Shown here piece by piece: positions 45,719 to 54,685 of a DNA stretch of 64,000 nucleotides. Position 1 is the stretch's first letter. Each line of letters begins with the position of its first letter. Under the pieces are notes generated by a model. That model was not told the DNA's origin, searched no databases, and saw only the letters and a program-made list of their open reading frames with translations. Made by a program: the position numbers and the translations under genes. Source of the DNA: Chitinophagales bacterium (GTDB lineage Bacteria > Bacteroidota > Bacteroidia > Chitinophagales > UBA10324); assembly GCA_019694975.1 (NCBI GenBank), contig JAIBAY010000008.1, positions 62,001 to 126,000 of the forward strand, read 5' to 3'.

Positions 45719-47116
45719 ATGGATCTTACGCATCGCAAGCGGTTGCTGTTTATCAGCGTTATATTCTTTCTCCTCTATCTGACTGGTGCCATGTATTTTT
45801 ATAAGGAGCGCATCTTCCTGGATGGCGCTTATTATTTTTATCATGTTGTTCAATCGCAGCATTTTCATGTAGAGCATCAGCGGTTCATACTTATACCTTC
45901 CCAATTGCTTGCCTGGGCGGGTGTGCAGGTGCATGCGCCGCTGCAATGGGTAATGATGCTGAATTCTATAAATCCTGTAGCATACTTTATACTGATTTTT
46001 ATTATTTGTTTTTACGTATTGCAAGATGAATCAGCAGGATGGACACTGTTGTTTTTAGGTGTTTGCGGCGTGTATTTCCTGTATTTTGTTCCGATGTATG
46101 AGGTTTGGTATGGCGCCTTATTGCTTGTGCTTTTTTCATCAATGATGCAGCGCCAATACTATCAGCGCCCTTATCAACTTGCCTTACTGGTGTTCGTGGT
46201 CTTGACGCTGTTATTTTCCTATCCGCTGATGGTTATTGGATTTGCATTTTTCAGCATCTATCATTTTTTGGATATAAAAAGGGTGCCTGTCAGGGTAATG
46301 GCATTGTTTATCGTGGTAGTTGCCGGATGGCTGACCTGGAAGACTTTGTTTATTTCAGATTATGAAAACGGAAAAATCAGCTACCCTTTTTCCAGAATTG
46401 GTATTACGCTACAGGAGAATTTCACGCCTTTAAGCAATATCATATCACTGCTTATTTTTCTTTTCTCTGTTTATACGGAGGCAATTATAATGATGTTGCT
46501 CGTTGTAGTGTTTCTTCTGATAAGGAAAGCTTACACTAAAGCATTGCTGATCGTTGTCTTCGTCTTCGGATATATTCTGATGATCAATATCACACACAAT
46601 TTCCCGTGGCGACATTCCAACTATTTTGAGCGGATGTACCTGCTGCTGATTCCGCTATCTGTTCTGCCATTCTTTCGTGAAATTTATCTTACATCACGGT
46701 ATAAAAGGCCGTTGGAAATTTTGTTTGTACTGATCATATTTTACAGGGGCGTACTGATTGTTTTGCATGCAAAGGAATACAGCAACCGCATAAAAGACGT
46801 GGAGGAATTTGTTGCAAGTGCACAAGCACAAGGAAGTTCCAAATTTTATGTGGAAGGAGCAACGTATCCGGATAACCCGGCATTAAATGAATGGAGCTTT
46901 CCCATGGAGACTATTCTCTTTTCTTCACTGGCACCGGGAGCTCATACGGTAACTATTTCATTAAAAAGTGATCTTGACGCCCCCGAAATAGACACGCTGC
47001 TGAATGAAAGAAGCTTTCACCTTCGCCTGAATGAAGTGTTTAATGATGATTGGCTGAATCAGCGGTATTTTCATCTCGCCGATGGAAATTATATGCCTTT
47101 GCCAAAAAACAGATAG
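45719..47116 (+). CDS. Polytopic membrane protein of unknown function
   Basis: A 465-residue protein with about 10 membrane helices in the first 350 residues and a soluble C-terminal part of about 110 residues. ATG 45719 is preferred; a TTG at 45698 would add seven residues. The early loop GAYYFYHVVQSQHFHVEHQRF and the layout of helices recall GT-C type integral glycosyltransferases and O-antigen/mannosyl-transfer enzymes. No clear DxD or ExD catalytic motif sits in the first loop, so I do not assign a function. It follows the CHU_C gene by about 200 nt and is convergent with the holin-like trio. Confidence 0.65.
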   Translation: MDLTHRKRLLFISVIFFLLYLTGAMYFYKERIFLDGAYYFYHVVQSQHFHVEHQRFILIPSQLLAWAGVQVHAPLQWVMMLNSINPVAYFILIFIICFYVLQDESAGWTLLFLGVCGVYFLYFVPMYEVWYGALLLVLFSSMMQRQYYQRPYQLALLVFVVLTLLFSYPLMVIGFAFFSIYHFLDIKRVPVRVMALFIVVVAGWLTWKTLFISDYENGKISYPFSRIGITLQENFTPLSNIISLLIFLFSVYTEAIIMMLLVVVFLLIRKAYTKALLIVVFVFGYILMINITHNFPWRHSNYFERMYLLLIPLSVLPFFREIYLTSRYKRPLEILFVLIIFYRGVLIVLHAKEYSNRIKDVEEFVASAQAQGSSKFYVEGATYPDNPALNEWSFPMETILFSSLAPGAHTVTISLKSDLDAPEIDTLLNERSFHLRLNEVFNDDWLNQRYFHLADGNYMPLPKNR

Positions 47117-47163
47117 GTACTCTAAAGGCTGGCTTATATAACACTATGACAAGCGCCGGGCTT

Positions 47164-47514
47164 TCATCTCTTTTCTACAACCTTGCGGATGATCCTGAGC
47201 AGTACAAAAATTAAAACACCTTGCAATAGATTGCCGCCTTTACCTGCTATCAGTTTAACGGCTTGTGACTGACTGCCTGCTGCAAAGTTTCCAATCTTGC
47301 CGCTTATCCACTTAGCGCCATTGTAAATCATACCATTTGTTTTATCATCAAAGGGCAGTATTGTTTTAAAAATTACTTCGGGATAATTTTTTTTCAGTTG
47401 TGCAAGCCCTTGCTCCACCCTCACCTTTTTTACCTCACATACAGCTTTTAGCCGTTGTTGTTCCGATAGCAGGGTAGCAAGATCCACGACATTTATTTTT
47501 TTATGCAAACTCAT
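47164..47514 (-). CDS. Small protein of the YtxH/holin-like envelope trio
   Basis: A 116-residue protein, with a basic, coiled-coil-prone N-terminal half (LATLLSEQQRLKAVCEVKKVRVEQGL) and a hydrophobic segment near residues 93-112 (LLQGVLIFVLLRIIRKVV). The start overlaps the stop of the previous gene by 4 nt (ATGA), so it is translated with it. No family is recognised with confidence, but the same position behind a DUF1469-like protein is often held by a small membrane or YqjK-like protein. It is inferred to be an envelope-stress accessory. Confidence 0.7.
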   Translation of the reverse strand: MSLHKKINVVDLATLLSEQQRLKAVCEVKKVRVEQGLAQLKKNYPEVIFKTILPFDDKTNGMIYNGAKWISGKIGNFAAGSQSQAVKLIAGKGGNLLQGVLIFVLLRIIRKVVEKR

Positions 47515-47939
47515 GTGTTACCGGATTCGCCGTTTTTATTGGAGAGGTCTGCTGCTTCGATTGAACTTTCAGGTTGATTTGCTTCCCTTTCTTCTTCAAA
47601 CAATGCTTTAATTATCTTATCTGTCATGGGTTTTTCTAAAATGCTCTCCCGCTTTAATATCAATAGAATGAGCAATAGAATAAACAATCCGCCAACGATG
47701 GAAAAACCAATGGCATTGGAATCAAAGAGATCTGCCAGCAGGAAACCTGACATGAGTCCGACAAACACCACGGTGAAGCAGGCTAACAGCGCGATAATCA
47801 GGAAGGACAGGATGATAGCTGTTACTTTCGCTATCTTTCCAAAAGTCTGTAACCTTGCAAGTTGCCAGCGTGCTTCAAGGTATTCTTTGCCTGCATCATG
47901 TAGCTGCCGGATGAATGATTTTTCTTCCTCTTCCTGCAT
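47511..47939 (-). CDS. Phage-holin-family-like (DUF1469/YqjE type) membrane protein
   Basis: A 142-residue protein with two adjacent membrane helices (about residues 36-65 and 73-92) between a charged N-terminus (EEEEKSFIRQLHDAGKEYLEARWQLARLQTF) and an acidic C-terminus. This matches the holin-superfamily III/YqjE layout, which despite its name is usually a chromosomal envelope protein and not lytic. It lies 2 nt after the YtxH gene and overlaps the next gene by 4 nt, giving a tight three-gene unit. Confidence 0.78.
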   Translation of the reverse strand: MQEEEEKSFIRQLHDAGKEYLEARWQLARLQTFGKIAKVTAIILSFLIIALLACFTVVFVGLMSGFLLADLFDSNAIGFSIVGGLFILLLILLILKRESILEKPMTDKIIKALFEEEREANQPESSIEAADLSNKNGESGNT

Positions 47940-47941
47940 GA

Positions 47942-48163
47942 TTAAGCTTTATGCAACAGGTCATTAAACTGGGTTTTCAGTTCTTCCACCAGTTGTTTTC
48001 CTTTTTCCAGTTCTGTTTCCAGTTCATCTTTTACTTTACCTGCAGCGTCCTTCAAATCCTTTACCAGTTCTTCTTTGTTGTCCGTTGCAAGATAGTATCC
48101 CACTGCAGCTCCTGCAGCTGCTCCTACCAGCAGTGCCAGGAAAAACTTTGAATTGCTTTTCAT
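47942..48163 (-). CDS. YtxH domain-containing protein
   Basis: A 73-residue protein with one membrane helix rich in Gly and Ala (FLALLVGAAAGAAVGYYLAT) and an amphipathic, charged C-terminal helix (LKDAAGKVKDELETELEKGK). This is the YtxH layout, a general-stress envelope protein in Bacillus. A TAACTTTG -7 box lies on the minus strand at 48187-48194, 24 nt upstream. It leads the three-gene unit. Confidence 0.85.
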   Translation of the reverse strand: MKSNSKFFLALLVGAAAGAAVGYYLATDNKEELVKDLKDAAGKVKDELETELEKGKQLVEELKTQFNDLLHKA

Positions 48164-48186
48164 GTTTCAATGAATTTTTATAAACT

Positions 48187-48230
48187 CAAAGTTAGTATAA
48201 CTCGCTCATACCTGACGTGATAAATGTCAG
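48187..48230 (-). promoter_or_regulatory. Candidate promoter and inverted repeat before the YtxH trio
   Basis: TAACTTTG on the minus strand (48187-48194) matches TAnnTTTG. Upstream of it, CTGAC (48212-48216) and GTCAG (48226-48230) form a 5-bp inverted repeat with a 9-nt spacer over the expected -33 region, where no TTTG is found. This fits a regulated promoter. Confidence 0.35.
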
Positions 48231-48317
48231 TTTCATGGCGATAAGCTATGAGCATGGCAAGACGGTAAGAGAAAGAAGCTGTCGACATTCACACAGTAGC
48301 AATTGAAAATGACGACG

Positions 48318-50201
48318 TTAATATGGTGCATTCCTGCCGTTGATCTTCCAGTCAAGGATTTCATCTACGCTTCCGGTTGCAATAGAATGATAATTCTGCC
48401 TGGATTTACGGTAAATGGTAAGGGCCATTGGCTTTGTTTCTTCTGATTGCATCATAGCTTCGTACAAAGGCATCAGGAATTTTCTCCGGCCTACCGACAT
48501 CAGGAAGGATTCCATGGCAGCATAGGCCGGTGTATATTGACTGCTTATTGCACGCTCGAACCATTCAACTGCTATTTCACTATTACCGGTTGAGGTGAAT
48601 TTAAAAGTTGCATCAAGTTCGGTCATCTGATCAGCAGATAACTTTTTGGGCAGACCCTGCAGGAAGTATATCCATTGCTGTGCAACCCAATTTTTTGTGT
48701 CAAGTAAATGAACCGGTGTTCCGCTGTTGTATTGCCTTATCACATCATTTACAATTTGAAAACGGGATGATTCAACAGCCGAACAACTATCCGGAATGCC
48801 GGGGCCGTATATCCATTTACTATAATCAAATCCTTCAAACAGTGCAGTATCTTTATTAATTAACTCCTTCTCAAGATAACGGGTGAACTTTTCAGTAGTC
48901 ATGCTTTGAAAGGCATAGGTTGAAAAATAAGATTTCAGGAATGCATCAAACTTCTCACGGCCCGCTTTCGTCTCAAGGCATCTTAGTAACAAAGCCCCTT
49001 TCTCATAGGCGATCGCATTCATTGCATCACCGGGATCGCGATTGCGAAGGTCTAGTTTCAGCCAGGTATCCCTGCTATTGTCGCCAAAATCAGCCAGTGC
49101 ATCCTGCAGGTCTTTTATGCCCAACAGCCACTGCATATCTGAAAAATCTTTGCCATAAAGTTCTTCATCAATACGGCGTTCAAAATAATCTGTAAATCCT
49201 TCATTCAGCCAGAAGTCATCCCAGGTTGCATTTGTTACGAGATTCCCGCTCCAGCTATGGGCGAGTTCATGGCAGATCAAACTAACCAGTGACCTGTCGC
49301 CTGCGATAACCGTTGGAGTCGCGAAAGTAAGCCTGGGATTTTCCATGCCGCCAAATGGAAAGCTGGGAGGCAACACGATTACATCATAGCGATTCCATTG
49401 GTAGGGGCCATATAATCTTTCGGCAGCAGCCACCATTTCAGGAATATCTGCAAATTCCCAGGCGGCCTTATCCAGCATGGATGGTTCTGCATACACGCCA
49501 GTGTTTTCACTGAGTGAATGGAAACGAATGTCGCCGACAGCCAGCGCCATCAGGTAGGATGGTATAGGCTGCGTCATACTGAAATGGTACCGCCCTTTAT
49601 CATTTATTACCTGAGGATTTGATGCACTCATGACAGCCAATAAATACGAAGGTACTTTTACATCTGCCTCATAGGTGAAACGTATGCCGGGACCATCCTG
49701 ACACGGAATCCAGCTGCGCGCGAGAATTGCTTCAGATTGTGTAAATAAAAAAGGAAATTGTTTATCGGCAGTCTGCTGAGGAGAAAGCCATTGTAATGCA
49801 GCAGCGTTCGGAGAAGTGGAATAATAAATATTGACCGTTGTAGTGGCTGGTTTAATCTTTACATGAAGTGCTTTTCCAAGGTATTCCGTGTTCGGTCCCC
49901 AGGTAAACGTTGTCGGCTTATCTTCATCACCAAGTGTTACTTTACGGATGGATAGATCCCTGGTATCAAAAATTATCTCATTTGCGACTGAAGTGGCCTG
50001 TATGGTCCATGTTGCTTTACCTGAAATTATTTTTTTCTGAAAATTGACAGTAACCTGCAGCGCCAGGTGTTTAACCACTGCAACGGAAGGCTGTGCAGCT
50101 GAATGTGCATCATTTACCTGCGCCAGCGCACTGGCATTCAATAAAGCTATTCCGCTATAGAACAGCAGGCATATTTTTCTAAGATCAGGTTTTATCGTCA
50201 C
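48318..50201 (-). CDS. M1-family zinc aminopeptidase (exported)
   Basis: A 627-residue gluzincin peptidase with a signal peptide (to ALAQ near residue 28). The GGMEN substrate-anchoring motif is at residues 284-288, and the zinc site HELAH is at 311-315 with the third ligand Glu334 in WLNEG. A C-terminal helical domain related to leukotriene A4 hydrolase follows (residues about 470-620). It removes N-terminal residues from peptides, probably in the periplasm or at the surface; no T9SS domain is present. The PepT gene lies just upstream, 44 nt away on the same strand, pointing to joint peptide use. Confidence 0.94.
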   Translation of the reverse strand: MTIKPDLRKICLLFYSGIALLNASALAQVNDAHSAAQPSVAVVKHLALQVTVNFQKKIISGKATWTIQATSVANEIIFDTRDLSIRKVTLGDEDKPTTFTWGPNTEYLGKALHVKIKPATTTVNIYYSTSPNAAALQWLSPQQTADKQFPFLFTQSEAILARSWIPCQDGPGIRFTYEADVKVPSYLLAVMSASNPQVINDKGRYHFSMTQPIPSYLMALAVGDIRFHSLSENTGVYAEPSMLDKAAWEFADIPEMVAAAERLYGPYQWNRYDVIVLPPSFPFGGMENPRLTFATPTVIAGDRSLVSLICHELAHSWSGNLVTNATWDDFWLNEGFTDYFERRIDEELYGKDFSDMQWLLGIKDLQDALADFGDNSRDTWLKLDLRNRDPGDAMNAIAYEKGALLLRCLETKAGREKFDAFLKSYFSTYAFQSMTTEKFTRYLEKELINKDTALFEGFDYSKWIYGPGIPDSCSAVESSRFQIVNDVIRQYNSGTPVHLLDTKNWVAQQWIYFLQGLPKKLSADQMTELDATFKFTSTGNSEIAVEWFERAISSQYTPAYAAMESFLMSVGRRKFLMPLYEAMMQSEETKPMALTIYRKSRQNYHSIATGSVDEILDWKINGRNAPY

Positions 50202-50245
50202 GAATCAATTGTTTCGAATTTAGAAAAAGTGCATCATTGACGATG

Positions 50246-51496
50246 TCAGCTTCTTTCTTCCCAGATCATACTGAGATGAATAATGGTTTCCACAGCTTTC
50301 TCCATATCCTGAACAGATACCCATTCCTGCTTAGAGTGGAAGGCATGTTCACCCGCGAATAAGTTAGGGCAGGGCATTCCCATAAAAGACAACCGGCTGC
50401 CATCTGTGCCGCCCCGGACGCTTCTTCTTTCCGGTTGCAACCCTGCACGCTGAATGGCTTCCATTGCATAAGATCCTACCTGCGGATGCAGATCAATTAT
50501 CGTTTTCATATTCCGGTATTGTTCCGTCACTATAAAATCAAATGATGAGTGAGGGTAACTCTTTAATGTCTGTTCTGCAATTTGCCGTAAGAATTGCTCC
50601 TTCCTATGCAAACCTTCATTTTTGAAGTCGCGAATGATAAACTTGATGGTAGCTTGTTCCAGGGTACCATTGATAGCGGTTGGATGAATAAACCCTTCCA
50701 TGTCATCCGTCGTCTCCGGTGACAATGCATCTTTTGGCAGGGCTTCAACAATCGCGGATGCAATTTTAATGGCATTTTCAATCTTGTTTTTTCCGAAACC
50801 GGGATGCGCACTTACACCATGTACGATCATTGTCACCAGGTCGGCAGAGAAGGTTTCATCTTCCAGTGTTCCTGCAGCTTCGCCATCAATGGTATAGCCA
50901 AACTGTGCGCCCAGCTTTTGCATATCCACGTGGTCAACTCCGTGGCCAACTTCTTCATCCGGTGTAAAGAGAATGCGGATGGTTCCATGCTTGATTTCCG
51001 GGTGCTGCATTAAAAAGTTTGCGGCATCCATGATCGCAGCAACACCGGATTTATTGTCGGCACCAAGCAAAGTGGTGCCATCGGCGGTGATAATGTCATT
51101 GCCGAGCTGATGCTGCAGATCAGGATGTTCGGTTGGGCGAAGTACAACAGAAGCATCAGCGGGAAGTTTAATTTCCTGCCCGTTGTATTTGCGGTGAATG
51201 ACAGGCTTCACATTTTCACCGCTGCAGTCCGGTGAGGTATCAACATGTGAACAAAAGCAAATTGTGGGAACTGTTTTGATGCTAGTAGCAGGAATCGTTG
51301 CATAAACAATTCCGAATTCATCCATGGCAGCATCATGAATTCCCATGGCACGTAATTCTTCTACAAGAAGTCTGGAAAGATTTTTTTGTTTTTCAGTAGT
51401 AGGTACCGCAGAAGATTCAGGATCAGACTGTGTATCGATTGTCACATACCTGAGAAATCTTTCCGTCACAGTATGTTGAATGGTAAGATCAGCCAT
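50246..51496 (-). CDS. pepT: Peptidase T (tripeptide aminopeptidase, M20)
   Basis: A 416-residue cytosolic di-zinc peptidase that releases the N-terminal residue of tripeptides. Metal and catalytic motifs are CFCSHVDTSPD, LLGADNKSGVAAIMDA, FTPDEEVGHG and YTIDGE; the late LFAGEHAFHSKQEWV supplies the last histidine. Length and order match PepT. It precedes the exported M1 aminopeptidase by 44 nt, a sensible pair for stepwise peptide degradation. It diverges from the NlpE-like lipoprotein gene. Confidence 0.95.
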   Translation of the reverse strand: MADLTIQHTVTERFLRYVTIDTQSDPESSAVPTTEKQKNLSRLLVEELRAMGIHDAAMDEFGIVYATIPATSIKTVPTICFCSHVDTSPDCSGENVKPVIHRKYNGQEIKLPADASVVLRPTEHPDLQHQLGNDIITADGTTLLGADNKSGVAAIMDAANFLMQHPEIKHGTIRILFTPDEEVGHGVDHVDMQKLGAQFGYTIDGEAAGTLEDETFSADLVTMIVHGVSAHPGFGKNKIENAIKIASAIVEALPKDALSPETTDDMEGFIHPTAINGTLEQATIKFIIRDFKNEGLHRKEQFLRQIAEQTLKSYPHSSFDFIVTEQYRNMKTIIDLHPQVGSYAMEAIQRAGLQPERRSVRGGTDGSRLSFMGMPCPNLFAGEHAFHSKQEWVSVQDMEKAVETIIHLSMIWEERS

Positions 51497-51620
51497 ATAA
51501 AAAGTTTGTAAGCGTTAAAAGTACCTATTGATTTGTAAAGTAGAAAGTGGTTGGAATGCCGATATACATTTTTACGCTTGCCGTGGAATTCGGTATCTTC
51601 ATTGAATTAAATTAACTGTT

Positions 51621-52358
51621 ATGAAGCGGGCTGTTTTTTTTGTTGTATGCTGCATGGTGATTGCTTGCCGGCCAGAGCGCAAGCGAACGCCTGAAATTAC
51701 TCATCTGAATACGGAGCAGCATGTTGATTCGGTACAACAATCAGACGGTATGAAGATATACAGAGGGTTATTTGTAACAGGAAGAAATGGCAAGACTTTC
51801 CGGAGTTGCGGAAGTGAAAAGGATAATTATTATGTAATTGATTCTACCCACCAGCTGGACGAACTTTATGAAACCATCTTTCAGCGTTCACCGGCATTCC
51901 CGAATGAATATGTGTATGTAGAGATGAAAGGCGCTTTGCAGGTCGGAGATCGTGCGGCATCCTTGCATGGCTTCGACAGTTCAATTGTTGCCTATGATAT
52001 ACTCACGTTTGAACAGAAAAATTACCGGAATACCTGTATTCCATATGATTTTTGGGCAATAGGCAATCAGCCGGATTGGTCACTGCAGGTTTCGAGCAGC
52101 GAAGGAATCATAGCCCTGAAAGATTACAGCCACAATGAGGTTTATCTTTTTGAATATTTCGCACCTAAGATTATCAATGATGAAGTGTTTACCTACTATT
52201 CAAATAATTACGCAACGCAGACAGCTATTAATGCGGTTTTTAAACGGATGAGTTGCAATGATGGATTACCGGGCAATGACTATGAATATACTGCAACCGT
52301 GATTATAAACGGTAAGCGTTTCAGCGGATGCGGAATAAGGGGAAGCGACGTGCAATAG
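51621..52358 (+). CDS. NlpE-like lipoprotein with COG3650-type C-terminal domain
   Basis: A 245-residue lipoprotein; the signal MKRAVFFVVCCMVIAC ends in a plausible lipobox cysteine. The first half (MKIYRGLFVTGRNGKTFRSC, a YYVIDST strand and a cysteine) resembles the NlpE N-terminal domain. The second half (DFWAIGNQPDWSLQV; later MSCNDGLPGNDYEY and GKRFSGCG) resembles the COG3650 domain, with two cysteines likely to form a disulfide. NlpE proteins sense surface contact and copper or lipoprotein stress in the outer membrane. The role here is inferred. It is a lone gene. Confidence 0.72.
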   Translation: MKRAVFFVVCCMVIACRPERKRTPEITHLNTEQHVDSVQQSDGMKIYRGLFVTGRNGKTFRSCGSEKDNYYVIDSTHQLDELYETIFQRSPAFPNEYVYVEMKGALQVGDRAASLHGFDSSIVAYDILTFEQKNYRNTCIPYDFWAIGNQPDWSLQVSSSEGIIALKDYSHNEVYLFEYFAPKIINDEVFTYYSNNYATQTAINAVFKRMSCNDGLPGNDYEYTATVIINGKRFSGCGIRGSDVQ

Positions 52359-52410
52359 CATGCCAGATTTATTATTTACCACAAACAATACAACGGTAGT
52401 AACAAGCTGA

Positions 52411-53715
52411 TCAGGCAGGAATGCCAGTTGATACTTCTTCCGGTTTCCTGATAGCAGAATCACTGGGTTTATTATCCTGCCTGGCCAGGAAATACTTAAT
52501 GCCCGGGCCAGCCATCACGATGGTTACAAATGTCATAATGACCAGGCCGACGAATATTTTTTCATCTATTATTTTGGCCTGTAATGCAACAAGTCCGAGT
52601 ACAATTTCCTGCGAGCCGCGTGCATTCATCCCGAAGCCTACTGCAATGGCTTTGTTCGATTTGAATCCGCTGAGACGTGCACCGATATAACCACCCAGTA
52701 TTTTTCCCGCAATAGAAATCGCCAGAACAAAGGCAACAATTGAAAGGTCGAAGTTGGCCACAAAATTGACTTTCAAACCGATGGAAACAAAAAATAGCGG
52801 GGAGAATACATAAGTAACAATATCATGAAAGGTTTCTTTCGCTTTTTCACTGAAATAGGGGGAGTTTCCTACGGCTACACCCATAATAAATGCTCCAAAT
52901 ATCGCCTTAATGCCGAGCCACTCGGTAAAGATGCCGCTCAGCAGGCAAAGAATCATGGCAAGTGATAACTCTGCCCCGGGCTTTGATAGTTTGTTGTTGG
53001 CGAAACGAAGGATTGGGTTTACTACCATGGTTCTGCCAATCGATATCAGAAATGCTGTATAACCGGCAATAATGAGTAATACCGTAACGGCACTGAATTT
53101 ACTTTCGGCCTTAAGGTCAGCAATCGTAATTACCACAGAGAACAGCATCCAGCCGATGATATCATCAATCATCGCAGCCGTCATCATCAGGTTACCGAAC
53201 CTTGATTTAATCATATCAATATCTATCAGGATTTTGGCCATTACACCCAATGCGGTGATGGATAGGGCCGTTCCCATAAAAAGCGCAGGGGCAAGTTTGT
53301 TTTCCGTTGGTTCGCTGAAGAACACACTGTAAAACAGCCAGGTAAATCCAAAACCCATAGCCAGCGGGAAGATTATGCCTGACAGGCTGATTTTAGCCGC
53401 GGCTTTACCTCTTGTACGTATGTTTTCAAGTCTCACTTCCATTCCGGCAATAAAAAGGAGCAGCATAACGCTTAGTCGCGAAAGACCGTCAAAGGCAACT
53501 GACGATTGTTTGGGATCAATAAAAACCGATTGAAAAAATCCGGGAAATAATGCTCCGATAAAGGAAGGGCCGAGCAGGATGCCACCTAACAACTCGCCTA
53601 TGATAGCAGGAAGCCCCAGTTTTTTAAAGAGTTCCCCCATAATACGTGCAGTAGATAGCAGTATTACCAAAATGACAAGAAACTCCAACACTTCGTTTGT
53701 AGCTAATTTACCCAT
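52411..53715 (-). CDS. Cation:proton antiporter (CPA2/Kef-like)
   Basis: A 434-residue inner-membrane transporter with about 12-13 helices. The core shows LPAIIGELLGGILLGP near the start, MTAAMIDDIIGWML with the paired aspartates of the ion site in the fifth helix, and GFGMNARGSQEIVLG in the tenth region. The short C-terminus has no RCK/TrkA-N domain, so it is not a full KefB/C. It probably exchanges sodium or potassium for protons. A perfect 6-bp inverted repeat with a 7-nt spacer lies 129 nt upstream and matches sites before pstS and the porin. This suggests control with the anion transporter. Confidence 0.9.
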   Translation of the reverse strand: MGKLATNEVLEFLVILVILLSTARIMGELFKKLGLPAIIGELLGGILLGPSFIGALFPGFFQSVFIDPKQSSVAFDGLSRLSVMLLLFIAGMEVRLENIRTRGKAAAKISLSGIIFPLAMGFGFTWLFYSVFFSEPTENKLAPALFMGTALSITALGVMAKILIDIDMIKSRFGNLMMTAAMIDDIIGWMLFSVVITIADLKAESKFSAVTVLLIIAGYTAFLISIGRTMVVNPILRFANNKLSKPGAELSLAMILCLLSGIFTEWLGIKAIFGAFIMGVAVGNSPYFSEKAKETFHDIVTYVFSPLFFVSIGLKVNFVANFDLSIVAFVLAISIAGKILGGYIGARLSGFKSNKAIAVGFGMNARGSQEIVLGLVALQAKIIDEKIFVGLVIMTFVTIVMAGPGIKYFLARQDNKPSDSAIRKPEEVSTGIPA

Positions 53716-54208
53716 GATCGGTTGCTTAATGACTGTTTGGTTGATGAAAGTGGCAATGTTACTTCTACAGAATCGGTCGTACTTTGTTACAACATGCCTG
53801 AAATTTATTTATACCGTAAACTGTATTCTTGCCAGGTAATTACTTCTACCTATTTAGTAGAACTTTGCGAAAGGTAGAAAGATTTTTTGAAAATCAAGTT
53901 GTTTTAAAATTAGCGGTTAATCGCGGCGATATAGTGGTAGGTAGGGCATAAACATTGAAAATTGCATATAAGGCATGGATCAGATATTGCCACATTACTT
54001 AATAAGCCAATACATTTATTTTCCCGGCCATATGATGAGAATTCCGGCCGTCTTTTTTCCATAGCTTGCTGTCTGCAATCTCCGGGAATGGCTTGTTACA
54101 GCATTGCCATGGCTATTGCATCGCGGTCAGGCTAACAGGCAATTTGAAACGTTTACAACGATTGATGGATTTCAGGCAATGAAACCGACGATAGTAGATT
54201 ATGCCATA
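53716..54208. other. 493-nt gap between the antiporter and the broken Rrf2 gene
   Basis: No gene was seen on either strand. The notable element is the operator-like repeat at 53844-53862. GC-rich CGGCC/GGCCG arms near 54026-54050, followed by TCTTTTTT, form a weak hairpin with a 16-nt loop. Promoter elements for the antiporter were not recognised with confidence. Confidence 0.5.
53844..53862 (-). promoter_or_regulatory. Putative Rrf2-type operator upstream of the antiporter
   Basis: A perfect inverted repeat TTCTAC-N7-GTAGAA (spacer CTATTTA). Read on the minus strand it shares CTACTAAAT and TAGA with the pstS site. It is the most symmetric of three sites with the same arm length and spacer in this 6-kb region. 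Confidence 0.6.
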
Positions 54209-54655
54209 TCAGTCAATATACTGCAACAACCTGAAGTTTTGATGCAAGGCATCCTCAAGCGAAGTCTTATCCAAAATCGAAACCCGTTGCATCCCGGACC
54301 AGCTTCATCACATTGCGTATTTCGCATGTTTTTGCGTCTTTGCAATCATAGCAGGGCTGATAATATCGCTCGCTGACGCATGGCAACGGACCTAAAGGGC
54401 CATCAAGGATACGTACAATCTCGCCCATGGTAATTTTTTCCGGGTGACGGGAAAGGAAATAACCTCCATTTCTGCCCATCCGGCTTTGTAATATCTGAGA
54501 TCGCTTCAATTCAAGCAAAATTTTTTCAAGGAATTTGCGTGGTATATATTCCTTTTAGAAAGCTCCGCGGTATTGATATAGCCATCATCCTTGCTCTGGA
54601 TTTTTGCAAGGTACAGTACAGCTTTTAAACCGTATTTGGCTTTTTTTGAAAGCAT
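54209..54655 (-). pseudogene. Rrf2-family regulator gene broken by two compensating frameshifts
   Basis: Read in three segments, this minus-strand stretch encodes a full Rrf2 protein of about 148 residues. Frame one gives MLSKKAKYGLKAVLYLA to TAELSK. Frame two, from about 54551, gives EYIPRKFLEKILLELK through the four cysteines (CVSERYYQPCYDCKDAKTC) to RDAT. Frame three, from about 54283, gives VSILDKTSLEDALHQNF and a stop at 54209. One base is missing at the first junction and one extra is present at the second, so total length is still a multiple of three. The paralogue at 60.2 kb aligns along the whole length. Both junctions sit beside homopolymers (CCTTTT and AAACCC), so sequencing error is possible; otherwise this is a recent pseudogene. 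Confidence 0.82.
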
Positions 54656-54685
54656 GATAGCTCTTTTGGTGATGCTCCTGAGAGA

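Noticed and set aside
54026..54050. CGGCC/GGCCG arms followed by TCTTTTTT
   Set aside because: Short 5-bp stem with a 16-nt loop and no plus-strand gene ahead of it.
54104..54376. 90-codon plus-strand frame over the broken rrf2 gene
   Set aside because: It is a shadow of the minus-strand Rrf2 coding sequence, which explains the conserved residues there.
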